A stretch of 47,133 bases of DNA from Planktothrix paucivesiculata PCC 9631 (lineage in GTDB: Bacteria > Cyanobacteriota > Cyanobacteriia > Cyanobacteriales > Microcoleaceae): positions 16,084 to 63,216 of the forward strand of contig NZ_LR735028.1 in NCBI RefSeq assembly GCF_900009265.2, given 5' to 3'. The notes beneath the pieces were generated by a model that was given only the letters and a program-made list of their open reading frames with translations, did not search any database and was not told the origin of the DNA. Below are positions 8,828 through 16,838 of the stretch, piece after piece (positions within the stretch are counted from its first letter, which is position 1; each line of letters starts with the position of its first letter). A program made the translations under genes and the position numbers.

Positions 8828-10027
8828 ATGAAAGTCGCTTATCTCGTTAATCAATATCCCAAGGTCAGTCATAGTTTTATTCGCCGTGAAATCAAGGCCC
8901 TGGAAGCCCAAGGAGTAGAGATTCGGCGTTTCTCAATTCGGTCTTTAGAGTCGGAATTGATCGATCAAGGGGATTTAGAAGAATATCAAAAAACTCAGTT
9001 TATTCTCCATGTCGGAATTGGGGGTTTACTCTGGAATTTCTTCCGAGTTTTATTGACTCATCCCCGGAAGTTGTGGCGTGCGGTAGGACTGACTTTAAAA
9101 TTGGGTTGGGGTTCAGAACGGGGTATTATCCTTCACCTTGTCTATCTAGCAGAAGCCTGTGTTTTATTAAATCAGTTATCCCAAGCCCCTGTCGAACATC
9201 TTCATGTTCATTTTGGCACTAATTCTACAACCGTCGCTCTGCTCTGTAATGCCCTAGGGGGGCCACCCTATAGTTTTACGATCCATGGGCCAGAGGAATT
9301 TGATAAACCCCAAGCGATCGCACTACCTGAAAAAATCAAACGGGCTAAATTTGTCGTAGCTATTAGTTCTTTTGGGAAAAGTCAGATCCAGCGCTGGTGT
9401 GATTATCAAGATTGGTCAAAAATTCATATCGTCCATTGTGGTGTTGATCCCCTGTTTTTGGATCATAGTTTTGTGCCTTTACCTTCGGAACCTCGTTTTG
9501 TTTGTGTCGGTCGTTTAAGCGAACAAAAAGGTCATTTAATCTTAATTGAAGCCCTTAGTCAACTCGTAGCCATGGGCTTGAAGTGTAAACTGATCTTTGT
9601 GGGTGACGGCCTCCTAAGAAATCAGATTGAACAATTAATTAATACCCTAGAATTAAATAATTATATTGAGATTACGGGTTGGGCTACCAATACCCAAGTC
9701 CAAGAACAGATTTTAGCTGCACAGGTGTTTGTCTTACCCAGTTTTGCTGAAGGGTTGCCTGTGGTTTTGATGGAAGCATTCGCCCTATCTCGTCCGGTAA
9801 TTAGTACCTATATTGCGGGTATTCCCGAATTAGTTGAACCGGGGAAAAATGGTTGGTTAGTTCCAGCCGGATCTTTAGAAGATTTAACCCTCGCCCTGAA
9901 AACCGCCCTCACTACTCCGCTTGAGGAGTTGACCGCCATGGGAAAACACGGTGCGGCTAAGGTAGCTGAAGATCATAATATTAATATTGAAGTCCAAAAA
10001 CTGATCGATTTGTTTGGCAGTCATTAA
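8828..10027 (+). CDS. Glycosyltransferase family 4 (GT-B)
   Basis: A 399-residue cytosolic GT4 enzyme, similar to those that add sugars to a polyprenyl-linked repeat unit. The N-terminal half starts with MKVAYLVNQYPKVSHSFIRRE, the N-terminal pattern of colanic-acid-type GT4 enzymes. The C-terminal half has the nucleotide-sugar site with FVCVGRLSEQKG (224-235) and the E-x7-E motif (E308 and E316 in PSFAEGLPVVLMEAF), followed by the GIPELVEPGKNGWLV signature. It is co-transcribed with the preceding GT2 gene. Donor and acceptor cannot be told from sequence. Confidence 0.92.
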   Translation: MKVAYLVNQYPKVSHSFIRREIKALEAQGVEIRRFSIRSLESELIDQGDLEEYQKTQFILHVGIGGLLWNFFRVLLTHPRKLWRAVGLTLKLGWGSERGIILHLVYLAEACVLLNQLSQAPVEHLHVHFGTNSTTVALLCNALGGPPYSFTIHGPEEFDKPQAIALPEKIKRAKFVVAISSFGKSQIQRWCDYQDWSKIHIVHCGVDPLFLDHSFVPLPSEPRFVCVGRLSEQKGHLILIEALSQLVAMGLKCKLIFVGDGLLRNQIEQLINTLELNNYIEITGWATNTQVQEQILAAQVFVLPSFAEGLPVVLMEAFALSRPVISTYIAGIPELVEPGKNGWLVPAGSLEDLTLALKTALTTPLEELTAMGKHGAAKVAEDHNINIEVQKLIDLFGSH

Positions 10028-10073
10028 GAGGGGAAAAAATCTATCTCAAACTGGGGATTTAGGATTAGGGGGG

Positions 10074-10103
10074 TTGACAAACTATAAAAAGCTATGTTAT
10101 ATT
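10074..10103 (+). promoter_or_regulatory. Sigma-70-type promoter for tRNA-Val
   Basis: TTGACA at 10074-10079 and TATATT at 10098-10103 are separated by 18 bases and end 12 bases before the mature tRNA 5' end. Both boxes are close to consensus, as expected for a stable RNA gene. Confidence 0.75.
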
Positions 10104-10115
10104 AATAAATTGTGC

Positions 10116-10187
<72 letters not shown>

Positions 10188-10243
10188 TTAATTTTGTCGA
10201 TTAACAATAAGGATTCATAGTTTTATTGTATTGATTTTCCCAA

Positions 10244-12613
10244 TTAAGCTGCAATGTCCTGTGAATACAAATACTGCTGAAACCCGATAAATACTGCGCT
10301 GATATTCGCAACGCTCCCTAGTTCTTCAACAGCATCACGAACAGTATGATATTTTAACTCTAACAGTTGAGGTAATTTAGTCCGGTCAAGTTCTCCCACG
10401 CCTGCTTTGATATATTGATCCAGCACAAAGTCAATAAATTCTTGCTGTTTGCCGAGATACTGCGAGAAGATTAAGGACTTGTGAGCGAGGACGCGCTCTC
10501 GGCGGCTCATGGGTGGAAAGGCATAAGCGATATAAGCCAACACATCATATAAATCGCTTTTTTCGGCATCAATCAATCGACTAATTTCTGTTAATTGATC
10601 CTCCCCGTAGCCCTTTTCTGCTAGTCCTTCTAATAATGCTTTACGGGTATCTGGGCGACCCCAGATTGTTCTTAATTCGTTTTCATTTTTGAATAATTCA
10701 GGAATTTCACCAAACAGACGTTCGACAAACTCTGTGGCGTTCATCGGTTTACCGTCTGGACTCCAAAAGCTGGTAGACATTCGGTTCTCAAAGGTGCGTT
10801 CTTTACCATCAGCAAGTTTAATTTTAATTTTGATGGTTTTGGGGCGGGTAACTTCTGTAATTTCGTTTGTATCTTTAGCTTTGTCTCTATCAATGTTGGT
10901 TGTGGATAATTCCTTGGGTTTTCTGCGAGTTTTGACAATTACCCATTCTTGGGGTTTGCCGTCCCATTTATCATCGTTGAAGTGTTCGTAGGCGTTGACA
11001 AAATCATAAATGGTGAAGTAGTCTTTGCCATCAAATAGGCGAGTTCCTCTACCGATAATCTGCTTAAATTCAATCATCGAATTGATCGGGCGCATTAGAA
11101 CAATATTACGAACATTCCGAGCATCAACCCCAGTGGAGAGTTTTTGAGAAGTGGTGAGAATTGTTGGAATATTTTTCTCGTTGTCTTGAAAAATCTTGAG
11201 ATATTGTTCTCCCAATTTCCCATCATTGGCAGTAACGCGGACACAGTAATTAGGGTTACTGCTAATCTTCATTTGATTGATTAAATCTCGCACGGCTAAG
11301 GCGTGATCTTGGTTGGCACAGAATACCAGGGTTTTTTGATTCTGATCAATTTCTTCCATAAACAGTTGCACGCGGTAACGTTCGCGATCTTCGATTTCAA
11401 TGATGCGGTTGAAGTCTGCTTCAGTGTAGGTTCTGGCTTCGTCTATTGCACCTTCTATTAATTCATCTTCAGGGCTGTAAATATATTCATCGAGGTTTGT
11501 TTCGATTTGCTTGACTTTAAAAGGAGTGAGAAACCCATCGTTGATACCGTCTGTGAGGGCGTAGGTGTAGACTGGCTCGCCAAAATAGGCATAAGTATCG
11601 ACGTTGTTGGCTCGTTTAGGGGTGGCAGTTAGTCCTAGTTGTACGGCTGGTGAGAAATATTCCAAAATACCGCGCCAGGTGCTTTCGTCACTGGCTCCGC
11701 CTCGGTGACATTCATCAATAATGATAAAGTCGAAGAAGTTAGGGAGATAGTCACTAAATTTAGGGGTGGGATTACCTTCTTCATCCCGTCCCGTCATAAA
11801 AGTTTGGAAAATGGTAAAAAAGATACTGGCATTTTTGGGGACTCGATCACGTTTTTTGATGGCTTCGGGGTCTATTCGCAACAGAGCATCATCGGGGAAA
11901 GCTGAGAAAGAGTTATAGGCTTGGTCGGCTAAAATATTACGGTCTGCGAGAAACAAAATTCGCGGGCGACGGGCGGTCACTGAGCCTTGCCGAAGTGTGG
12001 GTTGTCGGCTGAGGTTCCAACGACTTTGAAACAGTTTCCAGGCCAGTTGAAATGCAATGAAGGTTTTACCCGTACCCGTTGCCATTGTTAATAAAATCCG
12101 GTTTTGCCCGTGATAAATCGCTTCTAAAACGTGCTTGATGGCATTGTGTTGATAGTAACGGGCTTCATAAGTACCGCTTCTGTCTTCAAAGGGGATGACA
12201 GCAAAGTTATCTCGCCACTGGTTATCTTCGCTAAAGGTGGCTGACCACAGTTGCTCAGGGGTGGGATATTCGTTGATGTAGCCTTCTACCCCGGTGACCA
12301 TATCGACTTGGTAGATACGGAGGCCATTTGTAGAGTAGGCAAATCGGGTTTCCAGTTTTTTGGCGTATATTTTTGCTTGTCCTAAACCCTCGGTATCTGG
12401 TAAGTCGCGTTTTTTTGCTTCGATGACGGCGAGTTTTTCACCCTGATACATGAGGACATAATCGCTATATTGGGGGTTAGCGCGTTTACCGTTGCCAATT
12501 AGGAGTCCAGGGGCAATAACTTCGCGACGGATGCGACTATTTTCGATAACTCCCCAGCCTGCGGCTTTTAGTGCAGGGTCAATTAGTTCGGCACGGGTTT
12601 CAGTTTCATTCAT
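10244..12613 (-). CDS. hsdR: Type I restriction enzyme, R (motor/nuclease) subunit
   Basis: A 789-residue HsdR of the EcoEI-like branch, which translocates and cuts unmodified DNA in complex with HsdM and HsdS. The N-terminal PD-(D/E)XK nuclease has D51 and E65-x-K67. The SF2 motor has Walker A MATGTGKT (about 177-184), DECH (300-303) and LTATPKR. A later segment (VLMRPINSMIEFKQIIGRGTRLF) is helicase motif VI, and the C-terminal region matches EcoEI_R_C. The ATG at 12613 overlaps the hsdS stop as ATGA, indicating translational coupling. Residues about 204-217, with the peptide TLRQGS, correspond to a palindromic repeat (CACTGAGCC-TTGCCGAAGTG, 11978-12000) inserted in frame just before ILFLADRN. 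All catalytic motifs are intact. Confidence 0.95.
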   Translation of the reverse strand: MNETETRAELIDPALKAAGWGVIENSRIRREVIAPGLLIGNGKRANPQYSDYVLMYQGEKLAVIEAKKRDLPDTEGLGQAKIYAKKLETRFAYSTNGLRIYQVDMVTGVEGYINEYPTPEQLWSATFSEDNQWRDNFAVIPFEDRSGTYEARYYQHNAIKHVLEAIYHGQNRILLTMATGTGKTFIAFQLAWKLFQSRWNLSRQPTLRQGSVTARRPRILFLADRNILADQAYNSFSAFPDDALLRIDPEAIKKRDRVPKNASIFFTIFQTFMTGRDEEGNPTPKFSDYLPNFFDFIIIDECHRGGASDESTWRGILEYFSPAVQLGLTATPKRANNVDTYAYFGEPVYTYALTDGINDGFLTPFKVKQIETNLDEYIYSPEDELIEGAIDEARTYTEADFNRIIEIEDRERYRVQLFMEEIDQNQKTLVFCANQDHALAVRDLINQMKISSNPNYCVRVTANDGKLGEQYLKIFQDNEKNIPTILTTSQKLSTGVDARNVRNIVLMRPINSMIEFKQIIGRGTRLFDGKDYFTIYDFVNAYEHFNDDKWDGKPQEWVIVKTRRKPKELSTTNIDRDKAKDTNEITEVTRPKTIKIKIKLADGKERTFENRMSTSFWSPDGKPMNATEFVERLFGEIPELFKNENELRTIWGRPDTRKALLEGLAEKGYGEDQLTEISRLIDAEKSDLYDVLAYIAYAFPPMSRRERVLAHKSLIFSQYLGKQQEFIDFVLDQYIKAGVGELDRTKLPQLLELKYHTVRDAVEELGSVANISAVFIGFQQYLYSQDIAA
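11978..12000. repeat. CTGAGCC/GCCGAAG-type palindromic repeat inside hsdR
   Basis: A copy of the short cyanobacterial repeat family related to CCCTGAGCGGAGTCGAAGGG. It lies in frame in hsdR and encodes about 8-14 residues between motor motif I and motif Ia. Confidence 0.55.
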
Positions 12614-13854
12614 GCTACAATCTCCTCCTTAACAGTTTTTGAAGTATCTGCGGTGGTCGGTGAGCTAAGTCGAACCGTGAGTTCGCCAGCAAAGGCTTTT
12701 TGCAGGATGGATTGTTTGAGTTCGTTGAGGGTGGCGATTTTTTGGCGGTAGATGGCTTCGAGACGTTGGGTTTCAGAAGAAAGATCATCCATCTTAAAAA
12801 CAATAGACTGCTGCTCGGCTAGTGAAGGAAGGGGTATTTGTAAACCCCTGAAAAACCCAAGACTTAGATTTGCTCGTGCATTATTAATTTCATTTTCATG
12901 AAGAATCTGCCGAAAATATGGAGAGTTAAGAAGATAAGAAAGGTATTTATTTATGAGTTTATCGGACTTACACCTTATTAAACATACTGCCTGATTAATA
13001 TTCGCTAAATCTTCTCGGTCATAAATTGCTGTTCGACCAATAGAAGCACCAACAATATTAGTTAATACATCACCAAAAGAAAGAATGGATTTACTATCTT
13101 TTTCGTTAAAATTTTCCTCAACATATTTTGTTTTTTCAAACAGCATCTGATTTTCTCCAACGTTTTCGCTGGTAACAAAAAGGATGCCTGGTTCATCTAC
13201 GTAATTTATACCTTGCCATTTAGGAGACGACCCTTTTGTAATACGTTCGCTCAAAGAACCTAATTCTACTTCTTCCCACTCGTCGCCTTTCTGGGTAAAG
13301 ATAGCGTTGAGATAGCTTTCAAACACTTGGCGGGAGTTGGCGAGGTTTTTTTCGGTGTTGGCGATCGCTCTATTAATCCCCTCAAACGCCTCATCCAAAA
13401 TTGCCACAATCTGCTTTTGTTCGGGAAGTGGTGGGAGATAAAGTTTGAGGTTTTTGATCATGTCTAACTTCAAAAATTTAGTACCTGCGCCAACAGATTT
13501 TAACTTGAAATCTTTTAAAGCACTTTCTACCTGAAGATAAAGATATTTATATAAAAGTGTCTCTTCTTGGTTTATCGTAATCACATAAGTTCTTTGGTAC
13601 GCATTAAATTTTCCTTTGTAGTGCTTTACATTGAAATCACCTACAGCGTTATTTCCTGCCAATAAAATTGCTTCACAATCAAAGGCAAAGTGATCAATAG
13701 TGAATATTTCCCTTGAACAAGTGAAGAATGGATATTTTCCATTTTCAACAGCAGCATTGGCATTTAGCTTTCCTGTTGAAATATTGCAAACTTCACCGAG
13801 TTTTTTAACTTCCCAGCCCATCGGCAACTGTTTACTATCAATTGTCAACTGCAT
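12610..13854 (-). CDS. hsdS: Type I restriction-modification specificity subunit
   Basis: A 414-residue HsdS that recognises the two halves of the target site. It has the usual two-fold layout. TRD1 follows LPMGWEVKKLGEV, and a conserved helical spacer starts at PPLPEQKQIVAILDEAF (about residue 140). TRD2 starts with WEEVELGSLSERITKG, and a second spacer has PLPSLAEQQSIVFKMDDL (about 340), ending in ELKQSILQKAFAGEL. Both TRDs are full length, so the recognised sequence is probably bipartite; it cannot be predicted by eye. The stop overlaps the hsdR start by 4 bases; the upstream GIY-YIG gene ends 9 bases before the start codon. Confidence 0.95.
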   Translation of the reverse strand: MQLTIDSKQLPMGWEVKKLGEVCNISTGKLNANAAVENGKYPFFTCSREIFTIDHFAFDCEAILLAGNNAVGDFNVKHYKGKFNAYQRTYVITINQEETLLYKYLYLQVESALKDFKLKSVGAGTKFLKLDMIKNLKLYLPPLPEQKQIVAILDEAFEGINRAIANTEKNLANSRQVFESYLNAIFTQKGDEWEEVELGSLSERITKGSSPKWQGINYVDEPGILFVTSENVGENQMLFEKTKYVEENFNEKDSKSILSFGDVLTNIVGASIGRTAIYDREDLANINQAVCLIRCKSDKLINKYLSYLLNSPYFRQILHENEINNARANLSLGFFRGLQIPLPSLAEQQSIVFKMDDLSSETQRLEAIYRQKIATLNELKQSILQKAFAGELTVRLSSPTTADTSKTVKEEIVA

Positions 13855-13863
13855 ACAATCCCC

Positions 13864-14229
13864 CTAATTATCATCATCCTCATAATCCTCTACGGGTTCA
13901 ATTTCATTTGCTGGTTGAGCGAAGCCGAAACCAGCATTTCTATAATGTGACTCATTCTGACACTCCGCCAAAATATGAAGCCGATCCCACTCACTATTCA
14001 TTAAAGAAACCTTCTTGGCCCGACTCCAACCCTGAACCTGTTTTTCCCGATAAAAAGCATCAGCTACATGATCATAATGTTCTGCATAAACTAACTTTAC
14101 AGGTAATCGCTTTTTAGTATGATTTGCACCCAAACCATTTTGATGCTCCCATAAACGCCGAGGTAAATCTTTTGTACTCCCTGTGTAGAAAGAACCATCA
14201 GCACATTCCAGAATATACATATAGGGCAT
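13864..14229 (-). CDS. GIY-YIG nuclease-domain protein inside the hsd operon
   Basis: A 121-residue single-domain GIY-YIG (URI/UvrC-like) protein. MYILECADGSFYTGSTKDLPRR carries the GIY and YIG strands as MYI and YTG with the downstream Arg, and the later YREKQVQGWSRAKK region provides the conserved Glu and the Trp-Ser-Arg motif. The ATG at 14229 is chosen because an AGGAGG at 14237-14242 lies 7 bases upstream; a longer start (14250) has no such site. The last 30 or so residues are acidic and low-complexity, and part of them (FGFAQPAN) is encoded by a GCTTCGCTCAACC repeat at 13915-13936, so the native C-terminus may have been replaced. Whether it acts with the type I system or is a passenger is unknown. 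Confidence 0.85.
   Translation of the reverse strand: MPYMYILECADGSFYTGSTKDLPRRLWEHQNGLGANHTKKRLPVKLVYAEHYDHVADAFYREKQVQGWSRAKKVSLMNSEWDRLHILAECQNESHYRNAGFGFAQPANEIEPVEDYEDDDN
13915..13936. repeat. GGTTGAGCGAAGCCGAAACC repeat in the GIY-YIG gene
   Basis: The same 20-base core recurs at 14290-14310 between this gene and hsdM. It belongs to the TTCG(A/G)CTTCGCTCA family of dispersed palindromic repeats. Here it is read through in frame near the 3' end of the gene. Confidence 0.7.
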
Positions 14230-14249
14230 TATTATGACCTCCTGTAACA

Positions 14250-14312
14250 AACTACGGACTTCGACTTCGCTCAGTCCTCATCTTTTGGTGGTTGAGCGAA
14301 GCCGAAACCACA
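14250..14312. repeat. Two short palindromic repeats between hsdM and the GIY-YIG gene
   Basis: GGACTTCGACTTCGCTCAGTCC (about 14257-14278) and GGTTGAGCGAAGCCGAAACC (14290-14310) lie back to back in the short gap. They probably form hairpins in the operon mRNA downstream of the hsdM stop, and could influence the relative expression of hsdM and the downstream genes. Confidence 0.65.
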
Positions 14313-14315
14313 TTT

Positions 14316-15899
14316 TCATAGTATTCCTCCAATACCCGCCAAAATTTCTGCACTCTCCACGTCTAACGCAGCAATTTCATCTAAAATTTCCTGCGGTTCT
14401 CGTAACAGCGATTCCTCAGCTTTATTTGGATTCTTCACCGACAGATCAAACGTCTGCTGATCAATATCAGCAATATCCACCAGCCAAGACTTTTCCGACT
14501 CTGCAAAGGTAGCTTGTAACTCTACAAACTCCCGCAAATCCTCATCATTCAGGGAATTGGTTTTACCCATATTTCGCCCCGGAGCGAGTTGATAATACCA
14601 AATTTTTTGGGTAACCATCCCCTCAGTTAAAGATTTTCCCTGAACAAATAAAGGCAGTCCCTGAGCGAACTTGTACTGAGCGGAGTCGAAGAGCGTTCCC
14701 TGAGAGAAGTCGAAGGGAACCGAAGCTGCTCCCTGAGCGGAGTCGAAGGGAGCTTTCTCAAAAAACAGCACCACAGTTTTCACCCCCGCCCCGATAAAAG
14801 TACCCCCAGGACAATCTAAAATAGTATGTAAATTACAACTACTCAAAAGCTCTTGACGCAAAGCCCGTGAAGCATTATCAGAATTTGACAAAAAAGTATT
14901 TTTAATAACTACTGCCGCCCTACCGCCGACTTTGAGAATTTTGATAAAATGCTGCAAAAACAGAAAAGCCGTTTCTCCAGTTTTTATCAGAAAATTCTGC
15001 TGTACTTCCTTGCGTTCCTTCCCCCCAAAGGGCGGATTTGCTAAGATTATATCAAAACGATTCTTGTCCTGAATATCACTGAGATTTTCCGTCAAAGTAT
15101 TAGTATGAATGATATTCGGCGCATCAATGCCATGCAAAATCATATTCATAATCGCAATCACATACGCCAAACTTTTCTTTTCTTTACCAGTAAAAGTATT
15201 AGTCTGAAGTATCTCAAGCTGTTTTGTTGTCAGCTTACCCCGGCGTAAATAATCATAACTCTCACACAAGAAACCCGCCGAACCGCAAGCACCATCATAA
15301 ATTTTTTCACCGATTTTCGGCTTCACGACTTGAATAATTGCCCGAATCAACGGGCGTGGTGTGTAATATTCTCCCCCATTACGCCCCGCATTTCCCATAT
15401 TCTTGATTTTGGCTTCATAGAGATGGGATAACTCGTGTTTTTCCTGTTGGGATCTAAACCTTAATTCATCAATATATTCCAGAGCATCTCGCAAACTGTA
15501 GCCACTTTGAAACTTGTTTTTTATCTCGCTAAAAATTTCCCCAATCTTGTATTCAATAGTATCTGGACTGGTAGCCCGTTGCTTGAAACCCTGTAAATAT
15601 GGAAATAGCTTGCGGTTAACATAATCAATCAGATCATCGCCAATTAGCGCATGATCATGATCTACCGTACCATCCGCTTTTTTGGGGGCTGCCCAAACTG
15701 ACCAGCGATGCGCCTCATCAATAATAAATTGGTATGGTTTACCGACTAATTCCGCCTCTAGCGCCCTCTCCTGTTCTAAGTCATCCAAATACTTCAAAAA
15801 TAGCAGCCAAGAGGTTTGCTCGGTGTAATCTAACTCTGTAGTACACCCCGCCTCTTTCCAGAGAACATCATCAATATTTTTAAAGGTTTGCTCGAACAT
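14316..15899 (-). CDS. hsdM: Type I restriction-modification N6-adenine methyltransferase subunit
   Basis: A 527-residue HsdM, the first gene of the operon. An N-terminal HsdM_N helical domain (about 1-150) is followed by the methylase fold. The AdoMet-binding motif I is DGACGSAGF (202-210), and the catalytic motif IV is NPPF (288-291), typical for N6-adenine methylation. GGEYYTPR at 175-182 is another HsdM hallmark. Between FFEKA and TQKIWYYQLAPGRNMGKTN lie about 45 extra residues (about 383-428) made of repeated peptides such as PFDSAQG, PFDFSQG and LFDSAQY, coded by three or four copies of the CCCTGAGCGGAGTCGAAGGG-type repeat (14655-14755). In homologues these flanking motifs are close together. 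The frame is kept, so the enzyme may still work. Confidence 0.95.
   Translation of the reverse strand: MFEQTFKNIDDVLWKEAGCTTELDYTEQTSWLLFLKYLDDLEQERALEAELVGKPYQFIIDEAHRWSVWAAPKKADGTVDHDHALIGDDLIDYVNRKLFPYLQGFKQRATSPDTIEYKIGEIFSEIKNKFQSGYSLRDALEYIDELRFRSQQEKHELSHLYEAKIKNMGNAGRNGGEYYTPRPLIRAIIQVVKPKIGEKIYDGACGSAGFLCESYDYLRRGKLTTKQLEILQTNTFTGKEKKSLAYVIAIMNMILHGIDAPNIIHTNTLTENLSDIQDKNRFDIILANPPFGGKERKEVQQNFLIKTGETAFLFLQHFIKILKVGGRAAVVIKNTFLSNSDNASRALRQELLSSCNLHTILDCPGGTFIGAGVKTVVLFFEKAPFDSAQGAASVPFDFSQGTLFDSAQYKFAQGLPLFVQGKSLTEGMVTQKIWYYQLAPGRNMGKTNSLNDEDLREFVELQATFAESEKSWLVDIADIDQQTFDLSVKNPNKAEESLLREPQEILDEIAALDVESAEILAGIGGIL
14655..14755. repeat. Cluster of CCCTGAGCGGAGTCGAAGGG repeats inside hsdM
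   Basis: At least three near-copies lie in tandem: ACTGAGCGGAGTCGAAGAG, CCCTGAGAGAAGTCGAAGGG and CCCTGAGCGGAGTCGAAGGG, plus a degenerate CCCTGAGCGAACTTGTA. Each can pair with its inverse (CCCTTCGACTCCGCTCAGGG). They keep the hsdM frame and add a repeated F-D-S-A-Q-type peptide. Confidence 0.85.
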
Positions 15900-16035
15900 T
15901 TAGCTTAACTCTGGGATTTTTAATCTTAAAAATTGCGCCGATCTTTGCACTTACAAGGTTAAATAATAGGACACGGGGAACACCGGAACACCAAAAGCCC
16001 AAATATTAACAGAGTCAGTGCCCAATAAGCCTTGC

Positions 16036-16821
16036 TTAAGGCTCAATTCTGCGTTTTAATCTTTCTCCTAATCTGAGAATTTGGCACGCTAAAATGGCCG
16101 CCCCAAAACCATTATCAATATTCACCACTCCTACCCCCGTGGCGCAGGAATTCAACATGGTTAATAGGGGGGCTAACCCGTTAAAACTAGCCCCATAACC
16201 AACGCTAGTGGGCACCGCAATCACGGGACAATCGGCTAACCCTCCCACCACCGTCGGTAAGGCGCCTTCCATCCCAGCCACCACAATTAACACATCCGCA
16301 TCGGCAATTATCGGCCAATTACTCAGTAACCGATGAATTCCGGCCACTCCCACATCCGATAACCGTTTAACCTTAAAACCCGATAGGGTAGCAGTGACGG
16401 CGGCTTCCTCGGCCACGGGTAAATCGGCCGTTCCGGCTGTTAAAATGCTGATGATTCCTTGAGCAGTGGCTTGGGGAATTTCCCCCGGATGAATGGCACA
16501 AATTTTAGCGGTTTCGTAATACTTTAAATCCGGGATTTGGGTTTGCAATTCTTGATAAACATGGGGTTCAATTCGAGTTGCCATAACTACCGGATTTCGC
16601 TGACGCATGACCTCGATAATCTTAATAATTTGTTCCGGGGTTTTATTCAATCCCCAAATCACTTCAGGAAATCCGGTTCTTAATTTGCGATGGTGGTCAA
16701 TGTGGGCAAAATTTCCGACGGGTTCAAAATCAAAGTATTTGATTTTATCTAGGGCATCATTCGGGGTAATTTCACCGGATGCGACGGATTCAAGTAACTG
16801 TTGTAAGGCTTCAGGATTCAT
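16036..16821 (-). CDS. larB: Nickel-pincer cofactor synthesis protein LarB
   Basis: LarB carboxylates and hydrolyses nicotinic acid adenine dinucleotide to pyridinium-3,5-biscarboxylic acid mononucleotide, the first step of the nickel-pincer nucleotide made for lactate racemase and related enzymes. The 261-residue length, the N-terminal helical part with FDFEPVGNFAHIDHHR, and the PurE-like C-terminal domain with TAGTADLPVAEEA, DVGVAGIHRL, VVAGMEGALPTVVGGL and PTSVGYGASFNGLAPLLTMLNSCA fit the family closely. LarC and LarE are not in the window. It follows the binding lipoprotein gene with a 17-base gap, so the two are probably co-transcribed; whether that transporter serves nickel is not shown. 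Confidence 0.92.
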   Translation of the reverse strand: MNPEALQQLLESVASGEITPNDALDKIKYFDFEPVGNFAHIDHHRKLRTGFPEVIWGLNKTPEQIIKIIEVMRQRNPVVMATRIEPHVYQELQTQIPDLKYYETAKICAIHPGEIPQATAQGIISILTAGTADLPVAEEAAVTATLSGFKVKRLSDVGVAGIHRLLSNWPIIADADVLIVVAGMEGALPTVVGGLADCPVIAVPTSVGYGASFNGLAPLLTMLNSCATGVGVVNIDNGFGAAILACQILRLGERLKRRIEP

Positions 16822-16838
16822 CAGGATTCAATAACTAA

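Noticed and set aside
13842-14117. Plus-strand frame of 91 codons opposite the GIY-YIG gene
   Set aside because: Antisense shadow; the minus-strand frame has a clear domain and ribosome-binding site.
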